DNA from: Pseudomonas sp. P5_109
GTDB lineage: Bacteria > Pseudomonadota > Gammaproteobacteria > Pseudomonadales > Pseudomonadaceae
Direction: 5' to 3'
DNA: 64,000 nucleotides
Assembly (NCBI RefSeq): GCF_034009455.1
Contig: NZ_CP125380.1
Location: forward strand, 6,863,001 to 6,927,000
A model generated the notes under the pieces. It saw only the letters and a program-made list of their open reading frames with translations, searched no databases and was not told the DNA's origin. Of the stretch, positions 1 through 8,700 are shown piece by piece (positions within the stretch are counted from its first letter, which is position 1; each line of letters begins with the position of its first letter). The position numbers were made by a program, and so were the translations under genes.

Positions 1-1
1 G

Positions 2-943
2 TTCGGCCTCGACACCACTTACACCGGCATCGGTCTGGCCGTGTTGCTGGGCCTGGTATTCATCGGCGGGATCAAGCGCATCGCCAAGGTCGCTGACCTG
101 CTGGTGCCGGTGAAAACTCTGGTGTACATCGGCGTGACCCTCTACGTGATCGTGCTGCAGTTCGACCATGTGCCGGGCATGCTGATGACCATCGTCAAGA
201 GTGCCTTCGGTCTGGACCAGGCCTTCGGTGGCCTGATCGGCAGCGCCATTGTCATGGGCGTGAAGCGTGGCGTGTTTGCCAACGAAGCGGGCCTGGGCAG
301 TGCGCCGAACGTGGCAGCGGTAGCGTCGGTCGAACACCCGGTGGCGCAAGGCGTGGTCCAGGCGTTCAGCGTGTTCCTCGACACCTTCGTGATCTGCACC
401 TGCACCGCGTTGCTGATCCTGCTCTCCGGCTTTTACACCCCTGGCTTCGAAGGCGACGGCATTGCCCTGACCCAGAACTCGCTGGCCGCCGTGGTCGGTG
501 ACTGGGGGCGGATGTTCATCTCCGTGGCCCTGGCGTTGTTCGTGTTCACCTCGATCCTCTACAACTACTACCTGGGCGAGAGCAACCTGCGCTTTCTGAT
601 CGGTGAAAACCGCAAGGCCCTGATGGGCTATCGCGCACTGGTACTGGTGCTGATTTTCTGGGGCGCCATCGAGAACCTCGGCACCGTGTTCGCCTTCGCC
701 GACATCACCATGACCATGCTCGCATTCGTCAACCTGATCGCGCTGTTCCTGCTGTTCAAGGTCGGCATGCGCATCCTGCGTGACTACGATGACCAGCGTG
801 CCGCTGGCATCACCACACCGGTATTCGATTCGAGCAAATTCCCGGATCTTGATCTGGACCTGAAAGCCTGGCCGGCGAACCCGCCAGCACCAGCCGCCAA
901 GGCTGAAGCTGCCCCGGCAGGCGTGACCGCAGCGCAACGCTGA
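2..943 (+). CDS. Sodium:alanine/glycine symporter (AGCS family), 3' part
   Basis: This is the C-terminal part of an inner-membrane AGCS transporter, which imports alanine or glycine with sodium. The reading frame is open from base 2, so the true start lies left of the window and about 314 residues are seen. The family signature GVKRGVFANEAGLGSAP is present near residue 83 of the visible part, and several hydrophobic segments follow (for example FISVALALFVFTSILYNYYL). The C-terminus is an Ala/Pro-rich cytoplasmic tail. An asparaginase gene follows 100 bp downstream in the same direction, which fits amino-acid uptake and catabolism. The exact substrate cannot be read from the sequence. Confidence 0.93.
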   Translation, partial: FGLDTTYTGIGLAVLLGLVFIGGIKRIAKVADLLVPVKTLVYIGVTLYVIVLQFDHVPGMLMTIVKSAFGLDQAFGGLIGSAIVMGVKRGVFANEAGLGSAPNVAAVASVEHPVAQGVVQAFSVFLDTFVICTCTALLILLSGFYTPGFEGDGIALTQNSLAAVVGDWGRMFISVALALFVFTSILYNYYLGESNLRFLIGENRKALMGYRALVLVLIFWGAIENLGTVFAFADITMTMLAFVNLIALFLLFKVGMRILRDYDDQRAAGITTPVFDSSKFPDLDLDLKAWPANPPAPAAKAEAAPAGVTAAQR

Positions 944-953
944 TCGGTAAAAA

Positions 954-976
954 CCGGGCGCATCCCCTGCGCCCGG
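954..976. terminator. GC-rich hairpin between symporter and asparaginase genes
   Basis: A perfect 9-bp stem (954-962 with 968-976) closes a 5-base loop. There is no T run on the plus strand, but the minus strand has five T after the stem. It could attenuate or stabilise the symporter transcript; termination is uncertain. Confidence 0.4.
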
Positions 977-1043
977 CGTGACACAACTTGCAACCGGCGT
1001 CATGCTCGGACACAAGCCGTCATAGTTTTTTGGAGAACCGCCC

Positions 1044-2048
1044 ATGAATGCCCCGACCTACCCTGCCGCCCAGCACGTCATGGTGCTCTACACCGGCGGC
1101 ACCATCGGCATGCAGGCCAGCGCCAATGGCCTGGCCCCGGCATCCGGTTTCGAAGCGCGGATGCGCGAATACCTGCACAGCCAACCCGAACTGGTGGTGC
1201 CGCAGTGGCGCTTTCGCGAGATGTCGCCGCTGATCGACAGCGCCAACATGACCCCGGCGTACTGGCAGCAGCTGCGTGAAGCCGTCGTTGATGCGATTGA
1301 AGTGCAAGGTTGCGACAGCGTGCTGATCCTGCACGGCACCGACACCCTGGCCTACAGCGCCGCGGCCATGAGTTTTCAACTGTTGGGGCTGCATGCCCGC
1401 GTGTGTTTTACCGGTTCGATGCTGCCGGCCGGCGTGACCGACAGCGATGCCTGGGAAAACCTTGGCGGCGCGCTGGTTGCCTTGGGACAAGGACTGGCGC
1501 CGGGTGTGCATTTGTACTTCCACGGCGAATTGCTCGACCCGACTCGTTGCGCGAAGGTACGCAGTTTTGGTCGGCATCCGTTCAAGCGCCTGGAGCGTCA
1601 GGGCGGTGGCGTGAAAGCGACTTCGATTCCAACGCAACTGAATTACAACCAACCTAGACAACTGGCGAATGTCGCCGTGCTGCCGCTATTTCCAGGCATC
1701 AGCGCCGGGATCCTCGATGGCCTGCTCGACAGTGGCATTCAGGGCCTGGTGTTGGAGTGTTACGGCAGCGGCACCGGCCCGAGCGACAACCCTGCGTTTC
1801 TCGCCAGCCTCGGGCGTGCGCGGGACAAGGGCGTTGTGGTGGTGGCAGTCACGCAATGCCATGAAGGCGGCGTTGAACTGGACGTTTACGAAGCTGGCAG
1901 TCGCTTGCGCCGTGAGGGCGTGTTGTCCGGTGGCGGCATGACCCGTGAAGCGGCTTTCGGCAAATTGCATGGGTTGCTGGGTGCAGGACTTGATGTCGCG
2001 GAGGTTCGACGCCTGATCGAACTCGATCTCTGCGGCGAACTCATCTGA
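1044..2048 (+). CDS. ansA: L-asparaginase (type I, AnsA-like)
   Basis: It hydrolyses L-asparagine to aspartate and ammonia. The 334-residue protein has the usual family length and no signal peptide, so it is probably cytoplasmic. The two active-site motifs are clear: YTGGTIGM near residues 16-23 (nucleophile Thr20) and HGTDTL near 97-102 (Thr99, Asp100). The start is chosen because GGAG at 1032-1035 lies 8 bp before the ATG. Location just after an amino-acid symporter suggests joint use in asparagine or alanine catabolism. The type I assignment rests on overall similarity and the absence of an export signal. Confidence 0.93.
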   Translation: MNAPTYPAAQHVMVLYTGGTIGMQASANGLAPASGFEARMREYLHSQPELVVPQWRFREMSPLIDSANMTPAYWQQLREAVVDAIEVQGCDSVLILHGTDTLAYSAAAMSFQLLGLHARVCFTGSMLPAGVTDSDAWENLGGALVALGQGLAPGVHLYFHGELLDPTRCAKVRSFGRHPFKRLERQGGGVKATSIPTQLNYNQPRQLANVAVLPLFPGISAGILDGLLDSGIQGLVLECYGSGTGPSDNPAFLASLGRARDKGVVVVAVTQCHEGGVELDVYEAGSRLRREGVLSGGGMTREAAFGKLHGLLGAGLDVAEVRRLIELDLCGELI

Positions 2049-2060
2049 CACCACACACCT

Positions 2061-2154
2061 CCTGTGGGAGCGGGCTTGCTCGCGAAGGCGTCAGGTCAGT
2101 CGACGCAAATGTTGAATGAACAACCGCTATCGCGGGCAAGCCCGCTCCTACAGG
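2061..2154. repeat. REP doublet (REPIN-like inverted pair)
   Basis: Two imperfect copies of the GTGGGAGCGGGCTTGCTCGC motif lie in inverted orientation (2061-2090 and 2125-2154). The internal spacer resembles that of the copy at 62938-63032, which suggests a mobilised REPIN unit. It covers the upstream extension of the next open frame, so that extension is not coding. Confidence 0.85.
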
Positions 2155-2211
2155 TCCCTCGCCCGGCATGTAACTTGCTGCGCTCCAGCCATCCCAAGGC
2201 TGGAAGTCCTC

Positions 2212-3210
2212 ATGCTCCACTCCCACCTCACCACCCTCAACGCTGTCTCCCTGGTGCTCAACGCCTTCAAGGATGAAGGCCTGTCGAGCGAAGCGCTCCT
2301 GGCTGGCAGCGGCATCAGTACGGCAGATTTGAACCGCGCCGACACGCGCATCACCACCAACCAGGAAATGCAGGTCTGCGCCAATGCCGTTGCGCTCAAG
2401 CGCGACATCGGCCTGGAGCTGGGTCGGCGGATGCACGTTTCCTGCTACGGCATCCTCGGTTACGCACTGCTCACCAGTGCCACCTTCGGTGACGCTTTGC
2501 GGCTGGCGATGCGTTATCCGGCGCTGCTGGGAACACTTTTCGAGCTGAGCCTGGAGGACGACGGCGAGCGCGTCTGGTTCGCTGCCGCCGACTACCGCGA
2601 GAGCCCGGCCATGGCGGTGTTCAATGCCGAGTTCTGCCTGGTGTCGCTGAAAGTCACCTGTGACGATCTGCTCGGCCATCCCTTGCCCCTGGTTGCCGCA
2701 CGCTTCGAACATGCCGCGCCCGACTACGAAGCGAGCTACGCCCAGCACTTCGACTGTCCGCTGCACTTCGGCGCACCGAACAATGCCTTCGCCTTCGACA
2801 GGCGCTGGCTCGATCAACCGTTGCCGCTCGCTGACGCGATTACCCATCAAGCCATGGCCGAGCGTTGCCGCAAGCAGAACCTTGAGTTCACCGGGCGCCA
2901 GGCCTGGCTGGGACGAATCCGGCAATTGCTCAGTGCGCAATTGAATGCCGCGCCTGGGCTGGAGGGCCTGGCCGAACAGATGAATTGCTCGGCGCGGACC
3001 TTGCGCCGGCATCTCAAGGACATGGGCTGCAGCTACCAGGAACTGCTCGACGAACTGCGCTTCGAGCAGGCCAAGCAAATGCTCTGCGAAGATCAACTGC
3101 CGATCTATCAGATTGCCGAAGCGTTGGGCTTCAGCGAGACCGCGAGTTTTCGGCATGCGTTTGTGCGCTGGAGTGGTGTGGCGCCCAGCCAATTCCGGCC
3201 CCACGGATAA
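2212..3210 (+). CDS. AraC-family transcriptional regulator
   Basis: A DNA-binding regulator of 332 residues. The N-terminal half resembles the arabinose-binding-like sensing domain used by OruR/ArgR-type regulators; the C-terminal third has two helix-turn-helix motifs, seen around LAEQMNCSARTLRRHLKDMG and IAEALGFSETASFRHAFVRW. The ATG at 2212 is preferred because the longer frame (from 2116) runs through the REP element. It lies upstream of, and in the same direction as, an acetylpolyamine amidohydrolase and a polyamine-binding protein, so it may control them; that is inferred from position and from a direct repeat at 3349-3376. Confidence 0.9.
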   Translation: MLHSHLTTLNAVSLVLNAFKDEGLSSEALLAGSGISTADLNRADTRITTNQEMQVCANAVALKRDIGLELGRRMHVSCYGILGYALLTSATFGDALRLAMRYPALLGTLFELSLEDDGERVWFAAADYRESPAMAVFNAEFCLVSLKVTCDDLLGHPLPLVAARFEHAAPDYEASYAQHFDCPLHFGAPNNAFAFDRRWLDQPLPLADAITHQAMAERCRKQNLEFTGRQAWLGRIRQLLSAQLNAAPGLEGLAEQMNCSARTLRRHLKDMGCSYQELLDELRFEQAKQMLCEDQLPIYQIAEALGFSETASFRHAFVRWSGVAPSQFRPHG

Positions 3211-3308
3211 CCTTGTAGGAGCTGGCTTGCCAGCGATGAGGCCGGTACATCCGATGCACCTGTTTCGGTCGAAATACCGCTTTCGCCAGCAAGCCGGCTC
3301 CTACAAGG
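3211..3308. repeat. REP-like inverted pair
   Basis: The arms TTGTAGGAGCTGGCTTGCCAGCGA (near 3213-3236) and its inverted partner (3283-3308) flank a spacer of about 46 bp. It is a sequence subtype of the usual Pseudomonas REP, with GTAGGAGC instead of GTGGGAGC. Confidence 0.8.
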
Positions 3309-3348
3309 GGCTGTTCAGCGTTAACAAGGGGCGAATTTCGGTCAGATG

Positions 3349-3376
3349 TTTTGGCCATATCGATCCCCTTTTGGCC
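3349..3376 (+). promoter_or_regulatory. Direct repeat, possible AraC-type operator
   Basis: TTTTGGCC occurs at 3349-3356 and again at 3369-3376, 20 bp apart from start to start, about two helical turns. It lies about 75 bp before the amidohydrolase start. AraC-family proteins commonly bind direct repeats with such spacing, and an AraC gene ends 140 bp upstream. The role is inferred. Confidence 0.35.
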
Positions 3377-3450
3377 TTTCCTGCCGTTCTCCGATTCGCC
3401 GTGCACCGCAACACTGGAGGCAACCGAATCAGCCCTGCGGAGAACAACAA

Positions 3451-4479
3451 ATGCTGACGATCTACTCTGACGATCACCACCTGCACCACGGCCGTTGCGA
3501 ATTGATAGACGGGCAACTCAAGCCCTGCTTCGAAATGCCTTCGCGTGCCGACCACGTGCTTTCACGGGTGCAAAAACAGAACCTCGGTCCCGTCGAAGCG
3601 CCGAAGGATTTCGGCCTCGGGCCAATCGAGCGTATCCACAGCCGCGACTATCTCGACTTCTTCAAAGGCGCCTGGGCCCGTTGGACCGAGTTCAACACCG
3701 ATGGTGATTTGCTACCCTACACCTGGCCGGCCCGCACCCTGCGCCGCATCAAACCCACCAGCCTGCATGGCCAGCTCGGCTATTACAGTTTCGACGGCGG
3801 CGCGCCGATCACCGCCGGCACCTGGCAAGCGGCGTACAGCGCGGCGCAAGTGGCGTTGACCGCGCAAGCGGAAATCCAGCGCGGCGCCCGCAGTGCCTTT
3901 GCCCTGTGCCGCCCACCGGGACACCATGCCGCCGGCGACTTGATGGGCGGTTATTGCTACCTCAACAACGCCGCCATCGCCGCCCAGGCCTTCCTCGATC
4001 AGGGTCACAAGAAGGTCGCGATCCTCGACGTCGACTACCACCACGGCAACGGTACCCAATCGATTTTCTACGAGCGCAGCGACGTGCTGTTCACCTCGAT
4101 CCACGGTCATCCCGAAGCCGAGTTCCCGTTCTTCCTCGGCTACGAAGATGAGCTGGGCGACGGCGCCGGTGAAGGCTTCAATTTCAACTATCCTTTGGCC
4201 GCAGGTTCAGGCTGGGAGACTTGGAGTGCAGCGCTGGAACAGGCCTGCAAAGAGATCGAAAGCTACGGCGCCGACATCGTCGTCGTGTCCCTGGGCGTCG
4301 ACACCTTCAAGGACGATCCGATCTCGCAATTCAAACTCGACAGTCCTGATTACCTGGCCATGGGCAAGCGCATCGCCGGTCTTGGCAAGCCGACACTGTT
4401 CGTCATGGAAGGCGGCTACGCAGTCGAAGAAATCGGCATCAATGCCGTGAACGTTCTCGAAGGTTTCGAAAGCGCTTAA
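3451..4479 (+). CDS. Acetylpolyamine amidohydrolase (class II histone-deacetylase-like)
   Basis: It probably removes acetyl groups from acetylputrescine or acetylcadaverine, feeding polyamine catabolism. The 342-residue protein has the arginase/deacetylase-fold motifs: the catalytic His pair in RPPGHHA (about residues 154-160) and the zinc ligands Asp and His in DVDYHHGNGT (about 193-202), with a later Asp in LGVDTFKDDP. The ATG at 3451 is chosen because the protein aligns from MLTIYSDDHHLH and the longer frame has no conserved content. A polyamine-binding protein gene starts 15 bp after its stop, so the two form an operon. It resembles the AphA/AphB enzymes of P. aeruginosa. Confidence 0.92.
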   Translation: MLTIYSDDHHLHHGRCELIDGQLKPCFEMPSRADHVLSRVQKQNLGPVEAPKDFGLGPIERIHSRDYLDFFKGAWARWTEFNTDGDLLPYTWPARTLRRIKPTSLHGQLGYYSFDGGAPITAGTWQAAYSAAQVALTAQAEIQRGARSAFALCRPPGHHAAGDLMGGYCYLNNAAIAAQAFLDQGHKKVAILDVDYHHGNGTQSIFYERSDVLFTSIHGHPEAEFPFFLGYEDELGDGAGEGFNFNYPLAAGSGWETWSAALEQACKEIESYGADIVVVSLGVDTFKDDPISQFKLDSPDYLAMGKRIAGLGKPTLFVMEGGYAVEEIGINAVNVLEGFESA

Positions 4480-4494
4480 CGAGGAAGTAGAAAC

Positions 4495-5595
4495 ATGAAA
4501 AGTCTTAAGCGTTTAGTCGTACCTGCGCTGTGCGCCACGGTGCTCAGCAGTGCCGTGCACGCCGAAGAACGCACGTTGCGCGTCTACAACTGGTTCGACT
4601 ACATCACCCCCAAAGCCCTGGAAGACTTCAAGGCGCAGAACACCCAGACCAAACTGGTCTACGACATCTTCGACACCAACGAAGCCCTTGAAGCCAAGCT
4701 GCTGACCGGCAACTCCGGCTACGACGTCGTGGTGCCGTCCAACGTGTTCCTCGCCAAGCAGATCGAAGCCGGGGTGTTCCAGCCCCTGGATCGCAGCAAG
4801 TTGCCGAACTGGAATCACCTCGACCCCAAGCTGATGAAGCTGATCGAGGCCAACGACCCGGGCAACAAATTCGCCGTGCCCTACATGTACGGCACCATCC
4901 TGATCGGCTTCAACCCGGACAAGGTCAAGGCTGCCCTGGGTGCCGATGCGCCGGTAGACAGTTGGGACTTGATCTTCAAGGAAGAGAACATCAGCAAGCT
5001 CAAGCAGTGCGGCGTCGCCCTGCTCGACTCGCCGTCGGAGATCCTGCCGCTGGCCCTGCAACACCTCGGCCTGGACCCCAACAGCAAGAAGCCTGCGGAC
5101 TACGACAAGGCTGAAGCGTTGTTGATGAAGATCCGCCCGTACGTGACCTATTTCCATTCGTCGAAGTACATGGCCGACATCGCCAACGGTGACATCTGCG
5201 TCGCGGTCGGTTATTCCGGCAGCTTCTCGCAAGCCGCCAACCGCGCCAAGGAAGCCAAGAACGGTGTGATCGTCGACATGCGTTTGCCGAAAGAAGGCGC
5301 GCCGATCTGGTTCGACATGCTGGCGATTCCGAAGGGTGCGAAAAACACCGAAGACGCCTACACCTTCATCAACTATCTGCTGCAACCGCAGGTGATTGCG
5401 CCGGTCAGCGACTTCGTCGGTTACCCGAACCCGAACAAGGACGCCACGGAACTGGTCGACCCGGCGATCCGCAACAACCCCAACCTGTACCCGACCGACA
5501 CGGCGATGAGTACGCTCTACACCCTGCAACCGCTGCCTCGCGATGCCGAGCGTGCACGGACCCGGGCCTGGACCAAAATCAAGTCCGGTACCTGA
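4495..5595 (+). CDS. Periplasmic polyamine-binding protein (SpuD/PotF-like)
   Basis: This is the solute-binding component of a polyamine ABC importer, 366 residues. A signal peptide is visible (MKSLKRLVVPALCATV, with cleavage after SAVHA), followed by the family start RTLRVYNWFDYITP. The motif GYDVVVPSNVFLAKQI is typical of putrescine/spermidine-binding proteins. No permease or ATPase genes follow, so it must share a transporter encoded elsewhere or act as an extra receptor. Its pairing with the amidohydrolase upstream suggests capture of acetylated polyamines. A terminator follows. Confidence 0.93.
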   Translation: MKSLKRLVVPALCATVLSSAVHAEERTLRVYNWFDYITPKALEDFKAQNTQTKLVYDIFDTNEALEAKLLTGNSGYDVVVPSNVFLAKQIEAGVFQPLDRSKLPNWNHLDPKLMKLIEANDPGNKFAVPYMYGTILIGFNPDKVKAALGADAPVDSWDLIFKEENISKLKQCGVALLDSPSEILPLALQHLGLDPNSKKPADYDKAEALLMKIRPYVTYFHSSKYMADIANGDICVAVGYSGSFSQAANRAKEAKNGVIVDMRLPKEGAPIWFDMLAIPKGAKNTEDAYTFINYLLQPQVIAPVSDFVGYPNPNKDATELVDPAIRNNPNLYPTDTAMSTLYTLQPLPRDAERARTRAWTKIKSGT

Positions 5596-5622
5596 CACCC
5601 GCCCCGCTCCCGTCGTCATCAG

Positions 5623-5649
5623 GACCTGCGTTTACGCAGGTCTTTTTTT
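5623..5649 (+). terminator. Rho-independent terminator after the polyamine genes
   Basis: An 8-bp GC-rich stem (5623-5630 with 5635-5642) has a 4-base loop and is followed by a run of seven T. It closes the amidohydrolase/binding-protein operon. Confidence 0.88.
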
Positions 5650-5757
5650 GCCCGCAATATTTATTTACCGCCAATGCCGACCTCCCCGTCACTACCTTGC
5701 AGTGGTTCGCGCACCGAACGTTCAACGGTGCCGGCTTCGCCCACACAGGATGTGACC

Positions 5758-8700
5758 ATGCCAGATACTTCCAGCCCCGCTTCTGCCTCCGGCCTCTCCG
5801 ACGATCAAGACGCCCTGCTCACCCAATTGGTGGCCGGGCCCTCGATCCGGGAAGTCGCTACACATGCACTGCAACCCGCATTGAAAGCGCTGTACCCAAA
5901 CCTGCACATCGACCCGCGCCTGGCGATGGTGGTGACACCTGCCTGGACTCTTCACAACCAGCGCATAGTGCCCGGGCCGCGCCACTTTGAATCACTGACC
6001 GATGCACTGGTACGCCACGGCGTAGCGGCCACTCCCGTGGTCTATCTCGATGGCGAGCACTACCTCACATTGCAACCCTGGGAGCAGACACCGGCGCAAC
6101 TGCCCGTGCGCATCGACGCCATCGCACGCTTGCTCAATGAACTGGCGCCGTTGCTGTTTATCGCGTTCCAAGAGCAACAGGTCGACTACTGGAACCAGTT
6201 CACTCATGCCTCCACACCGCGCTGGCAGGGGTTGTCCAAATCACTGCGCGAACTGTGGAACATCGAAACCAGTTCGAACTGGGACAATGACCGTTACGCC
6301 ATGGCCCGCAACCTGTTTGCGTATCCGGACAAAAGCACGCGCAAGGCTCACGACCGATATCATTCACGCGCCTGCCTGATCGACCTCGACTACGTGAGCA
6401 AGGGTGTCTCGACCCACCTCAACATACTCGACATGGCCGTGCTGATCGGCACCCAAGGCACCCGCAACCTGATCATCAGCCATAGCATCACCCGTGGTTT
6501 CCAGACATACGACTCGTTCCAGCAACTGGGCGAATCGTTGCTGACGTACACCGATGGACAGCTCCCCGACAACACGCTGCAATGGCGGCTGATCGAGCCC
6601 GAAGGCAATTATTTCGACCATCTGGCGTGCAACCTGATTGCCCTGCAAGCGGACTCGATTGCCGCCCTGGCGAACGATAGCTCGGCGCCAAACCCCGACC
6701 TGGCGCCCCACATCAGTCGCACAACCAACGAACTCGATCCGACGAACAAGCAGTCTTCTTCAAGATTCAATCAAGTCGAACAAGCGCTGCCGGACTGGAT
6801 GAGCAGTGCCTCACCCAGTGACCTCACCGCTTACAGCCGCCACCTGATGGATCTGGCGACAGTTCAGGATCAGAACGCCGGACAGTCCTTCCAGGACGGG
6901 ATCAAGCCTATCCGCGAGTTCGCCCTGGATCAGCTGCGCGATGCCATGCTCAAAGAGCATGCCGACGCCGACAAACTGGATCTGGCGGACATCGAGATCG
7001 TCATCGACAGTGTCGTGGTCTGGGGCAGCTTCTTGCCCCCGGTCGGGGCCGAGCGCACCACCCTGAGCCTGGTCGATCTGGCGCTGCAAAACCTGATTGC
7101 CCTGCCGCTGGGCAACAAGTCCGTGCGCAGCACCAAGGCCACAGCGCTGCCGGACTGGATGACGGTAGATTACCTGGAGGCATTGATTGTCAGTGTCAAT
7201 ATCGGTCAGACCTACCCCACGCTGATCAAAAGCAAACTGCTCGACGACCCTGTTGAAAGCCTGCGCCGGCAGAACCTGTTCACCCGTCAGTTGCGGGTTG
7301 AGCTGCCGCTGCTGGCCTTGCAACAAAAGATTCGTCAACAGGGCGGGGTCGACGGGTTGGGTTACCGCTATGTCGCTGCCGTCGTCCAGTTGCTCGATGC
7401 CAATCGCTGGGTGGATGGGCAGGAGATTGTCATTCGCCCGTTGGGCTTTACTCCCGCTCGGCGCCTCATTGCGTCTACGGACGAAGTAACCAACATGTTC
7501 GTGATTGGCCCCAAACAAATGGACAAGGGGCCTTGCCTGCTCTACCGGCCAATGCTCGACCGCCCCTTGAGCCAATACCCGACACCGGCCAACCTGATTT
7601 ACGCCATCAAGCAATCGGCGGCATTGCGCGAGTCCGTGCTCGCCTGGCTGCCGGACACAGAGCGCGCCAATTACGCCAACTATGTGTTCACCGGCGACCT
7701 GCCTTCGGTCTGGTCCCTCCCGCAACTGCTGGCCGACCCGCTGACTTCTGCGCAAATGATCGGGCCGGTTTTACTCGGCTCCGCAACCATGGCCACCGAA
7801 GCCATGGCCACTTTGTACAAGACCAACGTCAATGCACTGGTCGAACTGGCGCAACGGCAATCGGTGTCCAATGCACAAAATCGCTGGGCGACGTTCAAGC
7901 ATGCCGCCTGGATGATCCTCAACGCAGCGCTGCCCTTTCTCGGTCGCACCGTCGGCACTTCCGCCTGGATCTGGCAAGTACTGGATGACCTGCAACAAAC
8001 CGTGGACGCCAGTGAAAGCGGCGACCGTCAGCAACAGAAAACAGCGATGACCGACCTGCTGCTGACCCTGGCCATGGTGCTCGCCCATCACGCAGCCACA
8101 CGCCATCCGACCGCCCGCACAATCGAGGAAAAACCCACGTCAACGGTCGCGATCGAGCCCGAGAAAAAACCGGCTGCGCCCCCTGTAACCTTTGTCCAAT
8201 TGCCCGATGTCGTCGGCGAACCTCTTTCCGCTGAGCATCACCTTTCAGTGGTGACGGATGCCGCCCTGAGCCTCACCAAAACCCTGGATCGCTTCAAGAT
8301 CACCCAACCCGAAAATCTCATTCCCCCCAGTAAAGAGGGTGGCCCCCATCAATACCTCTATCGCCTTGAGAACCGCTCCTACACGAAAGTCGGTGAGCGT
8401 TGGTTTGAAGTGTCCGTCGAGGAAACCGGTGAAGTGTCGATCATCGATTCAACACCTCACCCCCCCGTTAAAGGCCCCTCACTGATCCGCAATAAGCGCG
8501 GCGAGTGGTTTGTCGATACTCGCTTGCGCTTGCGTGGCGGTGGTTTGTCGAGTCGGCGCATGGCGCTGAAAAAGCAAAACCGTCAGCGCATCACCGAGCT
8601 CAAGAAGCAGTTGAAGGACTTCAACGACCAAAGCGAAAGCGCAGGCAAAGAGCTGACGGACGCTTTCAACCAGTTGAAAACGGCCACAGACAAGACGAAG

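Noticed and set aside
3360..3400. Sigma-54 promoter before the acetylpolyamine amidohydrolase
   Set aside because: A TGGC...TGC pattern is present, but the GG-to-GC spacing is 8 bp instead of the required 10.
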